From Rhytidiadelphus loreus (taxonomy: Eukaryota; Streptophyta; Bryopsida; Hypnales; Hylocomiaceae), in the NCBI GenBank assembly GCA_947034895.1, contig OX344763.1, positions 52,451,025 through 52,515,024 on the forward strand: 64,000 bases of DNA, given 5' to 3'. Below the pieces are notes generated by a model. It was not told the DNA's origin, ran no database searches, and worked only from the letters and a program-made list of their open reading frames with translations. This document shows, in pieces, positions 1 through 12,189 of this stretch. The first letter of the stretch is position 1; each line of letters starts with the position of its first letter. The translations under genes were made by a program, and so were the position numbers.

Positions 1-177
1 TTCCAATTTTCTAAGACATGAAAATACAGCGCAAGGTTCGTGCATCAATTTCTAATTTAACGTTCAAGGACATTCAATGTTACCACCAAATGAATATTTC
101 TTTGGATACTTGGATTTAAGAAGAATTGCTGCTTGCACCTCATGTTTGCACATTCTTTTTCAATTGAATTTCAGGAG
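1..177 (+). repeat. Reference monomer (177 bp), domain A type
   Basis: This is an arbitrary phase for describing the unit. In order it holds an AT-rich lead with GACATGAAAATACAG (about 15-29), the CpG-bearing block GCGCAAGGTTCGTGCATC (about 30-47), a variable stretch (about 51-75), ATTCAATGTTACCACC (about 72-87), the A/B diagnostic AATATTTCTTTGG (about 93-105), GGATTTAAGAAGAATTGC (about 112-129), a variable stretch around the CACCTCATG/CACCACATG site (about 136-146), and the 10-base palindrome TTCAATTGAA at 159-168. The last is often TTCACTTGAA elsewhere. This copy carries GCTGCTTGC where most have GCTACTTGC. Confidence 0.9.
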
Positions 178-353
178 TTCCAATTTCTAAGACATGAAAG
201 TACAGCACAAGGTTCGTGCATCAATTTCTAATTTAACGTTCAAGGACATTCAATGTTACCACCAAATGAATATTTCTTTGGATACTTGGATTTAAGAAGA
301 ATTGCTACTTGCACCTCATGTTTGCACATTCCTTTTCAATTGAATTTCAGGAG
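178..353 (+). repeat. 176 bp monomer variant (one T deleted)
   Basis: This unit begins TTCCAATTTCTAAG, with three T where the usual unit has four, so the step to the next unit is 176. The same deletion, always just after a GCTGCTTGC monomer, recurs near 1,417, 4,606, 9,207, 9,560, 13,101 and 13,455. I did not see it after about 13.5 kb. It marks one monomer lineage confined to the first part of domain A, and it explains why offsets there are multiples of 177 less one or two. Confidence 0.85.
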
Positions 354-467
354 TTCCAATTTTCTATGACATGAAAGTACAGCACAAGGTTCGTGCATCA
401 ATTTCTAATTTAACGTTCAAGGACATTCAATGTTACCACCAAATGAATATTTCTTTGGATATTCGGA

Positions 468-3400
468 TTTAAGAAGAATTGCTACTTGCACCTCATGTTT
501 GCACATTCTTTTTCAATTGAATTTCAGGAGTTCCAATTTTCTATGACATGAAACTACAGCACAAGGTTCGTGCATCAATTTCTATTTTAACGTTCCAGGA
601 CATTCAATGTTACCACCAAATGAATATTTCTTTGGATACTTGGATTTAAGAAGAATTGCTACTTGCACCTCATGTTTGCACATTCTTTATCAATTGAATT
701 TCAGGAGTTCCAATTTTCTATGACATGAAAGTACAGCGCAAGGTTCGTGCATCAATTTCTAATTCAAAGTCCAACGTCATTGAATGTTACCACCAAATGA
801 ATATTTCTTTGGATATTTGGATTTAAGAAGAATTGCAACTTGGACCACTTGTTTGGACATTCTTTTTTACTTGAATTTCATGAGTTCCAATTTTCTATGA
901 CATAAAAGTACAGCGCAAGGTTCGTGCATCAATTTCTTATTTAACGTTCAAGGTCATTGAATGTTACCACCAAATGAATATTTCTTTGGATATTTGGATT
1001 TAAGAAGAATTGCTACTTGCACCACATGTTTGCACATTCTTTTTCACTTGAATTTCATGAGTTCCAATTTTCTAAGACATGAAAGTACAGCGCAAGGTTC
1101 GTGCATCAATTTCTAATTTATTGTTCAAGGTCATTCAATGTAACCACCAAATAAATATTTCTTTGGATATTTGGATTTAAGAAGAATTGCTACTTGCACC
1201 ACATGTTTGCACATTCTTTTTCACTTGAATTTGATGAGTTCCAATTTTCTAAGACATGAAAATACAGCGCAAGGTTCGTGCATCAATTTCTAATTTAACG
1301 TTCAAGGACATTCAATGTTACCACCAAATGAATATTTCTTTGGATACTTGGATTTAAGAAGAATTGCTGCTTGCACCTCATGTTTGCACATTCTTTTTCA
1401 ATTGAATTTCAGGAGTTCCAATTTCTAAGACATGAAAGTACAGCACAAGGTTCGTGCATCAATTTCTAATTTAACGTTCAAGGACATTCAATGTTACCAC
1501 CAAATGAATATTTCTTTGGATACTTGGATTTAAGAAGAATTGCTACTTGCACCTCATGTTTGCACATTCCTTTTTCACTTGAATTTCAGGAGTTCCAATT
1601 TTCTAAGACATGAAAATACAGCGCAAGGTTCGTGCATCAATTTCTAATTTCACGTTCAGCGACATTCAATGTTACCACCAAATGAATATTTCTTTGGATA
1701 CTTGGATTTAAGAAGAATTGCTACTTGCACCTCATGTTTGCACATTCTTTTTCAATTGAATTTCAGGAGTTCCAATTTTCTAAGACATGAAACTACAGCA
1801 CAAGGTTCGTGCATCAATTTCTATTTTAACGTTCCAGGACATTCAATGATACCACCAAATGAATATTTCTTTGGATACTTGGATTTAAGAAGAATTGCTA
1901 CTTGCACCTCATGTTTGCACATTCTTTTTCAATTGAATTTCAGGAGTTCCAATTTTCTATGACATGAAAGTACAGCGCAAGGTTCGTGCATCAATTTCTA
2001 ATTCAAAGTCCAACGTCATTGAATGTTACCACCAAATGAATATTTCTTTGGATATTTGGATTTAAGAAGAATTGCAACTTGCACCACTTGTTTGCGCATT
2101 CTTTTTTACTTGAATTTCATGAGTTCCAATCTTCTATGACATGAAAGTACAGCGCAAGGTTCGTGTATGAATTTCTAATTTAACGTTCGAGGACATTCAA
2201 TGTTACCACCAAATGAATATTTTTTTCGATATTTCGATTTAAGAAGAATTGCTACTTGCACCTCATGTTTGCACATTCTTTTTCAATTGAATTTCAGGAG
2301 TTCCAATTTTCTATGACATGAAAGTACAGCGCAAGGTTCGTGCATCAATTTCTTATTTAACGTTCAAGGTCATTCAATGTCACCACCAAATGAATATTTC
2401 TTTGGATATTCGGATTTAAGAAGAATTGCTACTTGCACCACATGTTCGCACATCCTTTTTCAATTGAATTTCAGGAGTTCCAATTTTCTATGACATGAAA
2501 ATACAGCGCAAGGTTCGTGCATCAATTTCTAATTTAATGTTCAAGGTCATTCACTGTCACCACCAAATGAATATTTCTTTGGATATTTGGATTTAAGAAG
2601 AATTGCTACTTGCACCTCATGTTTGCACATTCCTTTTCAATTGAATTTCATGAGTTCCAATTTTCTAAGACATGAAAGTACAGCGCAAGGTTCGTGCATC
2701 AATTTCTAATTTATTGTTCAAGGTCATTCAATGTAACCACCAAATAAATATTTCTTTGGATATTTGGATTTAAGAAGAATTGCTACTTGCACCACATGTT
2801 TGCACATTCTTTTTCAATTGAATTTCAGGATTTCCAATTTTCTAAGACATGAAACTACAGCACAAGGTTCGTGCATCAATTTCTATTTTAACGTTCCAGG
2901 ACATTCAATGATACCACCAAATGAATATTTCTTTGGATACTTGGATTTAAGAAGAATTGCTACTTGCACCTCATGTTTGCACATTCTTTTTCAATTGAAT
3001 TTCAGGAGTTCCAATTTTCTATGACATGAAAGTACAGCGCAAGGTTCGTGCATCAATTTCTAATTCAAAGTCCAACGTCATTGAATGTTACCACCAAATG
3101 AATATTTCTTTGGATATTTGGATTTAAGAAGAATTGCAACTTGCACCACTTCTTTGCGCATTCTTTTTTACTTGAATTTCATGAGTTCCAATCTTCTATG
3201 ACATGAAAGTACAGCGCAAGGTTCCTGCATGAATTTCTAATCTAACGTTCGAGGACATTCAATGTTACCACCAAATGAATATTTCTTTGGATATTCGGAT
3301 TTAAGAAGAATTGCTACTTGCACCACATGATTGCACATTCTTTTTCACTTGAATGTCATAAGTTCCAATTTCCTATGACATGAAAGTACAGCGCAAGGTT

Positions 3401-3653
3401 CGTGCATCAATTTCTTATTTAACGTTCAAGGTCATTCAATGTTACCACCAAATGAATATTTCTTTGGATACTTGGATTTAAGAAGAATTGCTACTTGCAC
3501 CTCTTGTTTGCACATTCTTTTTCAATTGAATTTCAGGAGTTCCAATTTTCTAAGACATGAAAATAGAGCACAAGGTTCGTGCATCAATTTCTAATTTAAC
3601 GTTCAAGGACATTCAATGTTACCACCAAATGAATATTTCTTTGGATACTTGGA
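468..3653 (+). repeat. 18-monomer tandem duplication, copy 1
   Basis: Variants here recur 3,185-3,186 bases later, in order. Examples are CATTCTTTATCAATTG (about 691 and 3,877), the ATTCACTGTCACC marker (about 2,550 and 5,735) and GGTTCCTGCATGAATTTC (about 3,220 and 6,405). The offset is 18 x 177 less 1. One extra base near 1,580 (CATTCCTTTTTCAC) shifts the offset from 3,186 to 3,185. Homology begins at about 468, where ATATTCGG in one copy faces ATACTTGG in the other. A few substitutions separate the copies, for example near 2,610-2,650. Confidence 0.85.
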
Positions 3654-6600
3654 TTTAAGAAGAATTGCTACTTGCACCTCATGTTTGCACATTCTTTTTC
3701 AATTGAATTTCAGGAGTTCCAATTTTCTATGACATGAAACTACAGCACAAGGTTCGTGCATCAATTTCTATTTTAACGTTCCAGGACATTCAATGTTACC
3801 ACCAAATGAATATTTCTTTGGATACTTGGATTTAAGAAGAATTGCTACTTGCACCTCATGTTTGCACATTCTTTATCAATTGAATTTCAGGAGTTCCAAT
3901 TTTCTATGACATGAAAGTACAGCGCAAGGTTCGTGCATCAATTTCTAATTCAAAGTCCAACGTCATTGAATGTTACCACCAAATGAATATTTCTTTGGAT
4001 ATTTGGATTTAAGAAGAATTGCAACTTGGACCACTTGTTTGGACATTCTTTTTTACTTGAATTTCATGAGTTCCAATTTTCTATGACATAAAAGTACAGC
4101 GCAAGGTTCGTGCATCAATTTCTTATTTAACGTTCAAGGTCATTGAATGTTACCACCAAATGAATATTTCTTTGGATATTTGGATTTAAGAAGAATTGCT
4201 ACTTGCACCACATGTTTGCACATTCTTTTTCACTTGAATTTCATGAGTTCCAATTTTCTAAGACATGAAAGTACAGCGCAAGGTTCGTGCATCAATTTCT
4301 AATTTATTGTTCAAGGTCATTCAATGTAACCACCAAATAAATATTTCTTTGGATATTTGGATTTAAGAAGAATTGCTACTTGCACCACATGTTTGCACAT
4401 TCTTTTTCACTTGAATTTGATGAGTTCCAATTTTCTAAGACATGAAAATACAGCGCAAGGTTCGTGCATCAATTTCTAATTTAACGTTCAAGGACATTCA
4501 ATGTTACCACCAAATGAATATTTCTTTGGATACTTGGATTTAAGAAGAATTGCTGCTTGCACCTCATGTTTGCACATTCTTTTTCAATTGAATTTCAGGA
4601 GTTCCAATTTCTAAGACATGCAAGTACAGCACAAGGTTCGTGCATCAATTTCTAATTTAACGTTCAAGGACATTCAATGTTACCACCAAATGAATATTTC
4701 TTTGGATACTTGGATTTAAGAAGAATTGCTACTTGCACCTCATGTTTGCACATTCCTTTTCAATTGAATTTCAGGAGTTCCAATTTTCTAAGACATGAAA
4801 ATACAGCGCAAGGTTCGTGCATCAATTTCTAATTTCACGTTCAGCGACATTCAATGTTACCACCAAATGAATATTTCTTTGGATACTTGGATTTAAGAAG
4901 AATTGCTACTTGCACCTCATGTTTGCACATTCTTTTTCAATTGAATTTCAGGAGTTCCAATTTTCTAAGACATGAAACTACAGCACAAGGTTCGTGCATC
5001 AATTTCTATTTTAACGTTCCAGGACATTCAATGATACCACCAAATGAATATTTCTTTGGATACTTGGATTTAAGAAGAATTGCTACTTGCACCTCATGTT
5101 TGCACATTCTTTTTCAATTGAATTTCAGGAGTTCCAATTTTCTATGACATGAAAGTACAGCGCAAGGTTCGTGCATCAATTTCTAATTCAAAGTCCAACG
5201 TCATTGAATGTTACCACCAAATGAATATTTCTTTGGATATTTGGATTTAAGAAGAATTGCAACTTGCACCACTTGTTTGCGCATTCTTTTTTACTTGAAT
5301 TTCATGAGTTCCAATCTTCTATGACATGAAAGTACAGCGCAAGGTTCGTGTATGAATTTCTAATTTAACGTTCGAGGACATTCAATGTTACCACCAAATG
5401 AATATTTTTTTCGATATTTCGATTTAAGAAGAATTGCTACTTGCACCTCATGTTTGCACATTCTTTTTCAATTGAATTTCAGGAGTTCCAATTTTCTATG
5501 ACATGAAAGTACAGCGCAAGGTTCGTGCATCAATTTCTTATTTAACGTTCAAGGTCATTCAATGTCACCACCAAATGAATATTTCTTTGGATATTCGGAT
5601 TTAAGAAGAATTGCTACTTGCACCACATGTTCGCACATCCTTTTTCAATTGAATTTCAGGAGTTCCAATTTTCTATGACATGAAAATACAGCGCAAGGTT
5701 CGTGCATCAATTTCTAATTTAATGTTCAAGGTCATTCACTGTCACCACCAAATGAATATTTCTTTGGATATTTGGATTTAAGAAGAATTGCTACTTGCAC
5801 CACATGTTTGCACATTCTTTTTCACTTGAATTTCATGAGTTCCAATTTTCTAAGACATGAAAGTACAGCGCAAGGTTCGTGCATCAATTTCTAATTTATT
5901 GTTCAAGGTCATTCAATGTAACCACCAAATAAATATTTCTTTGGATATTTGGATTTAAGAAGAATTGCTACTTGCACCACATGTTTGCACATTCTTTTTC
6001 AATTGAATTTCAGGATTTCCAATTTTCTAAGACATGAAACTACAGCACAAGGTTCGTGCATCAATTTCTATTTTAACGTTCCAGGACATTCAATGATACC
6101 ACCAAATGAATATTTCTTTGGATACTTGGATTTAAGAAGAATTGCTACTTGCACCTCATGTTTGCACATTCTTTTTCAATTGAATTTCAGGAGTTCCAAT
6201 TTTCTATGACATGAAAGTACAGCACAAGGTTCGTGCATCAATTTCTAATTCAAAGTCCAACGTCATTGAATGTTACCACCAAATGAATATTTCTTTGGAT
6301 ATTTGGATTTAAGAAGAATTGCAACTTGCACCACTTCTTTGCGCATTCTTTTTTACTTGAATTTCATGAGTTCCAATCTTCTATGACATGAAAGTACAGC
6401 GCAAGGTTCCTGCATGAATTTCTAATCTAACGTTCGAGGACATTCAATGTTACCACCAAATGAATATTTCTTTGGATATTCGGATTTAAGAAGAATTGCT
6501 ACTTGCACCACATGATTGCACATTCTTTTTCACTTGAATGTCATAAGTTCCAATTTCCTATGACATGAAAGTACAGCGCAAGGTTCGTGCATCAATTTCT

Positions 6601-6868
6601 TATTTAACGTTCAAGGTCATTCAATGTTACCACCAAATGAATATTTCTTTGGATACTTGGATTTAAGAAGAATTGCTACTTGCACCTCTTGTTTGCACAT
6701 TCTTTTTCAATTGAATTTCAGGAGTTCCAATTTTCTAAGACATGAAAATAGAGCACAAGGTTCGTGCATCAATTTCTATTTTAACGTTCAAGGACATTCA
6801 ATGTTACCACCAAATGAATATTTCTTTGGATACTTGGATTTAAGAAGAATTGCTACTTGCACCTAATG
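3654..6868 (+). repeat. 18-monomer tandem duplication, copy 2
   Basis: This directly follows copy 1 and matches it at +3,185/3,186. It departs from copy 1 near 6,775 (CTATTTT against CTAATTT) and is lost by about 6,868, where CACCTAATGTTTGC faces CACCTCATGTTTGC. Part of this copy (about 4,440-6,700) is found again further right at +4,954 and then at +3,715, so it served as source or relative for later rounds of duplication. Confidence 0.85.
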
Positions 6869-9036
6869 TTTGCACATTCTATTTCAATTGAATTTCAGGA
6901 GTTCCAATTTTCTATGACATGAAAGTACAGCGCAAGGTTCGTGCATCAATTTCTAATTCAAAGTCCAACGTCATTGAATGTTACCACCAAATGAATATTT
7001 CTTTGGATATTTGGATTTAAGAAGAATTGCTACTTGCACCACATGATTGCACATTCTTTTTCACTTGAATGTCATAAGTACCAATTTCCTATGACATGAA
7101 AGTACAGCGCAAGGTTCGTGCATCAATTTCTTATTTAACGTTCAAGGTCATTCAATGTTACCACCGAATGAATATTTCTTTGGATATTCGGATTTAAGAA
7201 GAATTGCTACTTGCACCTCATGTTTGCACATTCTTTTTCACTTGAAATTCATGAGTTCCAATTTTCTAAGAGATGAAAATACAGCGCAAGGTTCGTGCAT
7301 CAATTTCTAATTTAACGTTCAAGGACATTCAATGTTACCACCAAATGAATATTTCTTTGGATACCTGGATTTAAGAAGAATTGCTACTTGCACCTCTTGT
7401 TTGCACATTCTTTTTCAATTGAATTTCAGGAGTTCCAATTTTCTAAGACATGAAAATAGAGCACAAGGTTCGTGCATCAATTTCTAATTTAACGTTCAAG
7501 GACATTCAATGTTACCACCAAATGAATATTTCTTTGGATACTTGGATTTAAGAAGAATTGCTACATGCACCTCATGTTTGCACATTCTTTTTCAATTGAA
7601 TTTCAGGAGTTCCAATTTTCTAAGACATGAAACTACAGCACAAGGTTCGTGCATCAATTTCTATTTTAACGTTCAAGGACATTCAATGTTACCACCAAAT
7701 GAATATTTCTTTGGATACTTGGATTTAAGAAGAATTGCTACTTGCACCTAATGTTTGAACATTCTATTTCAATTGAATTTCAGGAGTTCCAATTTTCTAT
7801 GACATGAAAGTACAGCGCAAGGTTCGTGCATCAATTTCTAATTCAAAGTCCAACGTCATTGAATGTTACCACCAAATGAATATTTCTTTGGATATTTGGA
7901 TTTAAGAAGAATTGCAACTTGCACCACTTGTTTGCGCATTGTATTTTACTTGAATTCCATGAGTTCCAATCTTCTATGACATGAAAGTACAGCGCAAGGT
8001 TCGTGCATCAATTTCTAATTTAACGTTCAAGGACATTCAATGTTACCACCAAATGAATATTTCTTTGGATATTCGGATTTAAGAAGAATTGCTACTTGCA
8101 CCACATGATTGCACATTCTTTTTCACTTGAATGTCATAAGTTCCAATTTTCTATGACATGAAAGTACAGCGCAAGGTTCGTGCATCAATTTCTTATTTAA
8201 CGTTCAAGGTCATTCAATGTTACCACCAAATGAATATTTCTTTGGATATTCGGATTTAAGAAGAATTGCTACTTGCACCGCATGTTTGCACATTCTTTTT
8301 CACTTGAAATTCATGAGTTCCAATTTTCTAAGAGATGAAAATACAGCGCAAGGTTCGTGCATCAATTTCTAATTTAAAGTTCAAGGACATTCAATGTTAC
8401 CACCAAATGAATATTTCTGTGGATACTTGGATTTAAGAAGAATTGCTACTTGCACCTCATGTTTGCACATTCTTTTTCAATTGAATTTCAGGAGTTCCAA
8501 TTTTCTAAGGCATGAAAGTACAGCACAAGGTTCGTGCATCAATTTCTAATTCAAAGTCCAACGTCATTGAATGTTACCACCAAATGAATATTTCTTTGGA
8601 TATTTGGATTTAAGAAGAATTGCAACTTGCACCACTTGTTTGCGCATTCTTTTTTACTTGAATTTCATGAGTTCCAATTTTCTATGACATGAAAATACAG
8701 CGCAAGGTTCGTGCATCAATTTCTAATTTAACGTTCAAGGACATTCAATGTTACCACCAAATGAATATTTCTGTGGATACTTGGATTTAAGAAGAATTGC
8801 TACTTGCACCTCATGTTTGCACATTCTTTTTCAATTGAATTTCAGGAGTTCCAATTTTCTAAGGCATGAAAGTACAGCACAAGGTTCGTGCATCAATTTC
8901 TAATTCAAAGTCCAACGTCATTCAATGTTACCACCAAATGAATATTTCTTTGGATATTTGGATTTAAGAAGAATTGCAACTTGCACCACTTGTTTGCGCA
9001 TTCTTTTTTACTTGAAATTCATGAGTTCCAATTTTC

Positions 9037-9743
9037 TAAGAGATGAAAATACAGCGCAAGGTTCGTGCATCAATTTCTAATTTAACGTTCAAGGACATTC
9101 AATGTTACCACCAAATGAATATTTCTTTGGATACTTGGATTTAAGAAGAATTGCTGCTTGCACCTCATGTTTGCACATTCTTTTTCAATTGAATTTCAGG
9201 AGTTCCAATTTCTAAGACATGCAAGTACAGCACAAGGTTCGTGCATCAATTTCTAATTTAACGTTCAAGGACATTCAATGTTACCACCAAATGAATATTT
9301 CTTTGGATACTTGGATTTAAGAAGAATTGCTACTTGCACCTCATGTTTGCACATTCCTTTTCAATTGAATTTCAGGAGTTCCAATTTTCTAAGACATGAA
9401 AATACAGCGCAAGGTTCGTGCATCAATTTCTAATTTAACGTTCAAGGACATTCAATGTTACCACCAAATGAATATTTCTTTGGATACTTGGATTTAAGAA
9501 GAATTGCTGCTTGCACCTCATGTTTGCACATTCTTTTTCAATTGAATTTCAGGAGTTCCAATTTCTAAGACATGCAAGTACAGCACAAGGTTCGTGCATC
9601 AATTTCTAATTTAACGTTCAAGGACATTCAATGTTACCACCAAATGAATATTTCTTTGGATACTTGGATTTAAGAAGAATTGCTACTTGCACCTCATGTT
9701 TGCACATTCCTTTTCAATTGAATTTCAGGAGTTCCAATTTTCT
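9037..9743 (+). repeat. Two-monomer (353 bp) unit in tandem duplicate
   Basis: A dimer made of a GCTGCTTGC monomer and a 176-bp monomer with GACATGCAAGTACAG occurs at about 9,037-9,390 and again at 9,391-9,743. The same doubled dimer recurs at about 12,929-13,634, carried along by the larger duplication of about 3.9 kb. Confidence 0.8.
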
Positions 9744-9944
9744 AAGACATGAAAATACAGCGCAAGGTTCGTGCATCAATTTCTAATTTCACGTTCAGCG
9801 ACATTCAATGTTACCACCAAATGAATATTTCTTTGGATACTTGGATTTAAGAAGAATTGCTACTTGCACCTCATGTTTGCACATTCTTTTTCAATTGAAT
9901 TTCAGGAGTTCCAATTTTCTAAGACATGAAACTACAGCACAAGG

Positions 9945-12188
9945 TTCGTGCATCAATTTCTATTTTAACGTTCCAGGACATTCAATGATACCACCAAATG
10001 AATATTTCTTTGGATACTTGGATTTAAGAAGAATTGCTACTTGCACCTCATGTTTGCACATTCTTTTTCAATTGAATTTCAGGAGTTCCAATTTTCTATG
10101 ACATGAAAGTACAGCGCAAGGTTCGTGCATCAATTTCTAATTCAAAGTCCAACGTCATTGAATGTTACCACCAAATGAATATTTCTTTGGATATTTGGAT
10201 TTAAGAAGAATTGCAACTTGCACCACTTGTTTGCGCATTCTTTTTTACATGAATTTCATGAGTTCCAATCTTCTATGACATGAAAGTACAGCGCAAGGTT
10301 CGTGTATGAATTTCTAATTTAACGTTCGAGGACATTCAATGTTACCACCAAATGAATATTTTTTTCGATATTTCGATTTAAGAAGAATTGCTACTTGCAC
10401 CTCATTTTTGCACATTCTTTTTCAATTGAATTTCAGGAGTTCCAATTTTCTATGACATGAAAGTACAGCGCAAGGTTCGTGCATCAATTTCTTATTTAAC
10501 GTTCAAGGTCATTCAATGTCACCACCAAATGAATATTTCTTTGGATATTCGGATTTAAGAAGAATTGCTACTTGCACCACATGTTCGCACATCCTTTTTC
10601 AATTGAATTTCAGGAGTTCCAATTTTCTATGACATGAAAATACAGCGCAAGGTTCGTGCATCAATTTCTAATTTAATGTTCAAGGTCATTCACTGTCACC
10701 ACCAAATGAATATTTCTTTGGATATTTGGATTTAAGAAGAATTGCTACTTGCACCAAATGTTTGCACATTCTTTTTCACTTGAATTTCATGAGTTCCAAT
10801 TTTCTAAGACATGAAAGTACAGCGCAAGGTTCGTGCATCAATTTCTAATTTATTGTTCAAGGTCATTCAATGTAACCACCAAATAAATATTTCTTTGGAT
10901 ATTTGGATTTAAGAAGAATTGCTACTTGCACCACATGTTTGCACATTCTTTTTCAATTGAATTTCAGGATTTCCAATTTTCTAAGACATGAAACTACAGC
11001 ACAAGGTTCGTGCATCAATTTCTATTTTAACGTTCCAGGACATTCAATGATACCACCAAATGAATATTTCTTTGGATACTTGGATTTAAGAAGAATTGCT
11101 ACTTGCACCTCATGTTTGCACATTCTTTTTCAATTGAATTTCAGGAGTTCCAATTTTCTATGACATGAAAGTACAGCACAAGGTTCGTGCATCAATTTCT
11201 AATTCAAAGTCCAACGTCATTGAATGTTACCACCAAATGAATATTTCTTTGGATATTTGGATTTAAGAAGAATTGCAACTTGCACCACTTCTTTGCGCAT
11301 TCTTTTTTACTTGAATTTCATGAGTTCCAATCTTCTATGACATGAAAGTACAGCGCAAGGTTCCTGCATGAATTTCTAATCTAACGTTCGAGGACATTCA
11401 ATGTTACCACCAAATGAATATTTCTTTGGATATTCGGATTTAAGAAGAATTGCTACTTGCACCACATGATTGCACATTCTTTTTCACTTGAATGTCATAA
11501 GTTCCAATTTCCTATGACATGAAAGTACAGCGCAAGGTTCGTGCATCAATTTCTTATTTAACGTTCAAGGTCATTCAATGTTACCACCAAATGAATATTT
11601 CTTTGGATACTTGGATTTAAGAAGAATTGCTACTTGCACCTCTTGTTTGCACATTCTTTTTCAATTGAATTTCAGGAGTTCCAATTTTCTAAGACATGAA
11701 AATAGAGCACAAGGTTCGTGCATCAATTTCTTATTTAACGTTCAAGGACATTCAATGTTACCACCAAATGAATATTTCTTTGGATACTTGGATTTAAGAA
11801 GAATTGCTACTTGCACCTCATGTTTGCACATTCTTTTTCAATTGAATTTCAGGAGTTCCAATTTTCTAAGACATGAAACTACAGCACAAGGTTCGTGCAT
11901 CAATTTCTATTTTAACGTTCAAGGACATTCAATGTTACCACCAAATGAATATTTCTTTGGATACTTGGATTTAAGAAGAATTGCTACTTGCACCTAATGT
12001 TTGCACATTCTATTTCAATTGAATTTCAGGAGTTCCAATTTTCTATGACATGAAAGTACAGCGCAAGGTTCGTGCATCAATTTCTAATTCAAAGTCCAAC
12101 GTCATTGAATGTTACCACCAAATGAATATTTCTTTGGATATTTGGATTTAAGAAGAATTGCTACTTGCACCACATGATTGCACATTCT
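9945..12188 (+). repeat. 21-monomer-offset duplication, copy 1
   Basis: Matches the sequence 3,715 bases downstream (21 x 177 less 2). Shared markers are CACTGTCACC (about 10,690 and 14,405), GGTTCCTGCATGAATTTC (about 11,365 and 15,080) and the two-monomer open frame from 11,578 and 15,293. It ends near 12,188, where this copy jumps in mid-monomer from CACATGATTGCACATTC to TTTTTTACTTGAAATTC, a chimeric join not present at the matching site near 15,903. Confidence 0.8.
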
Positions 12189-12189
12189 T

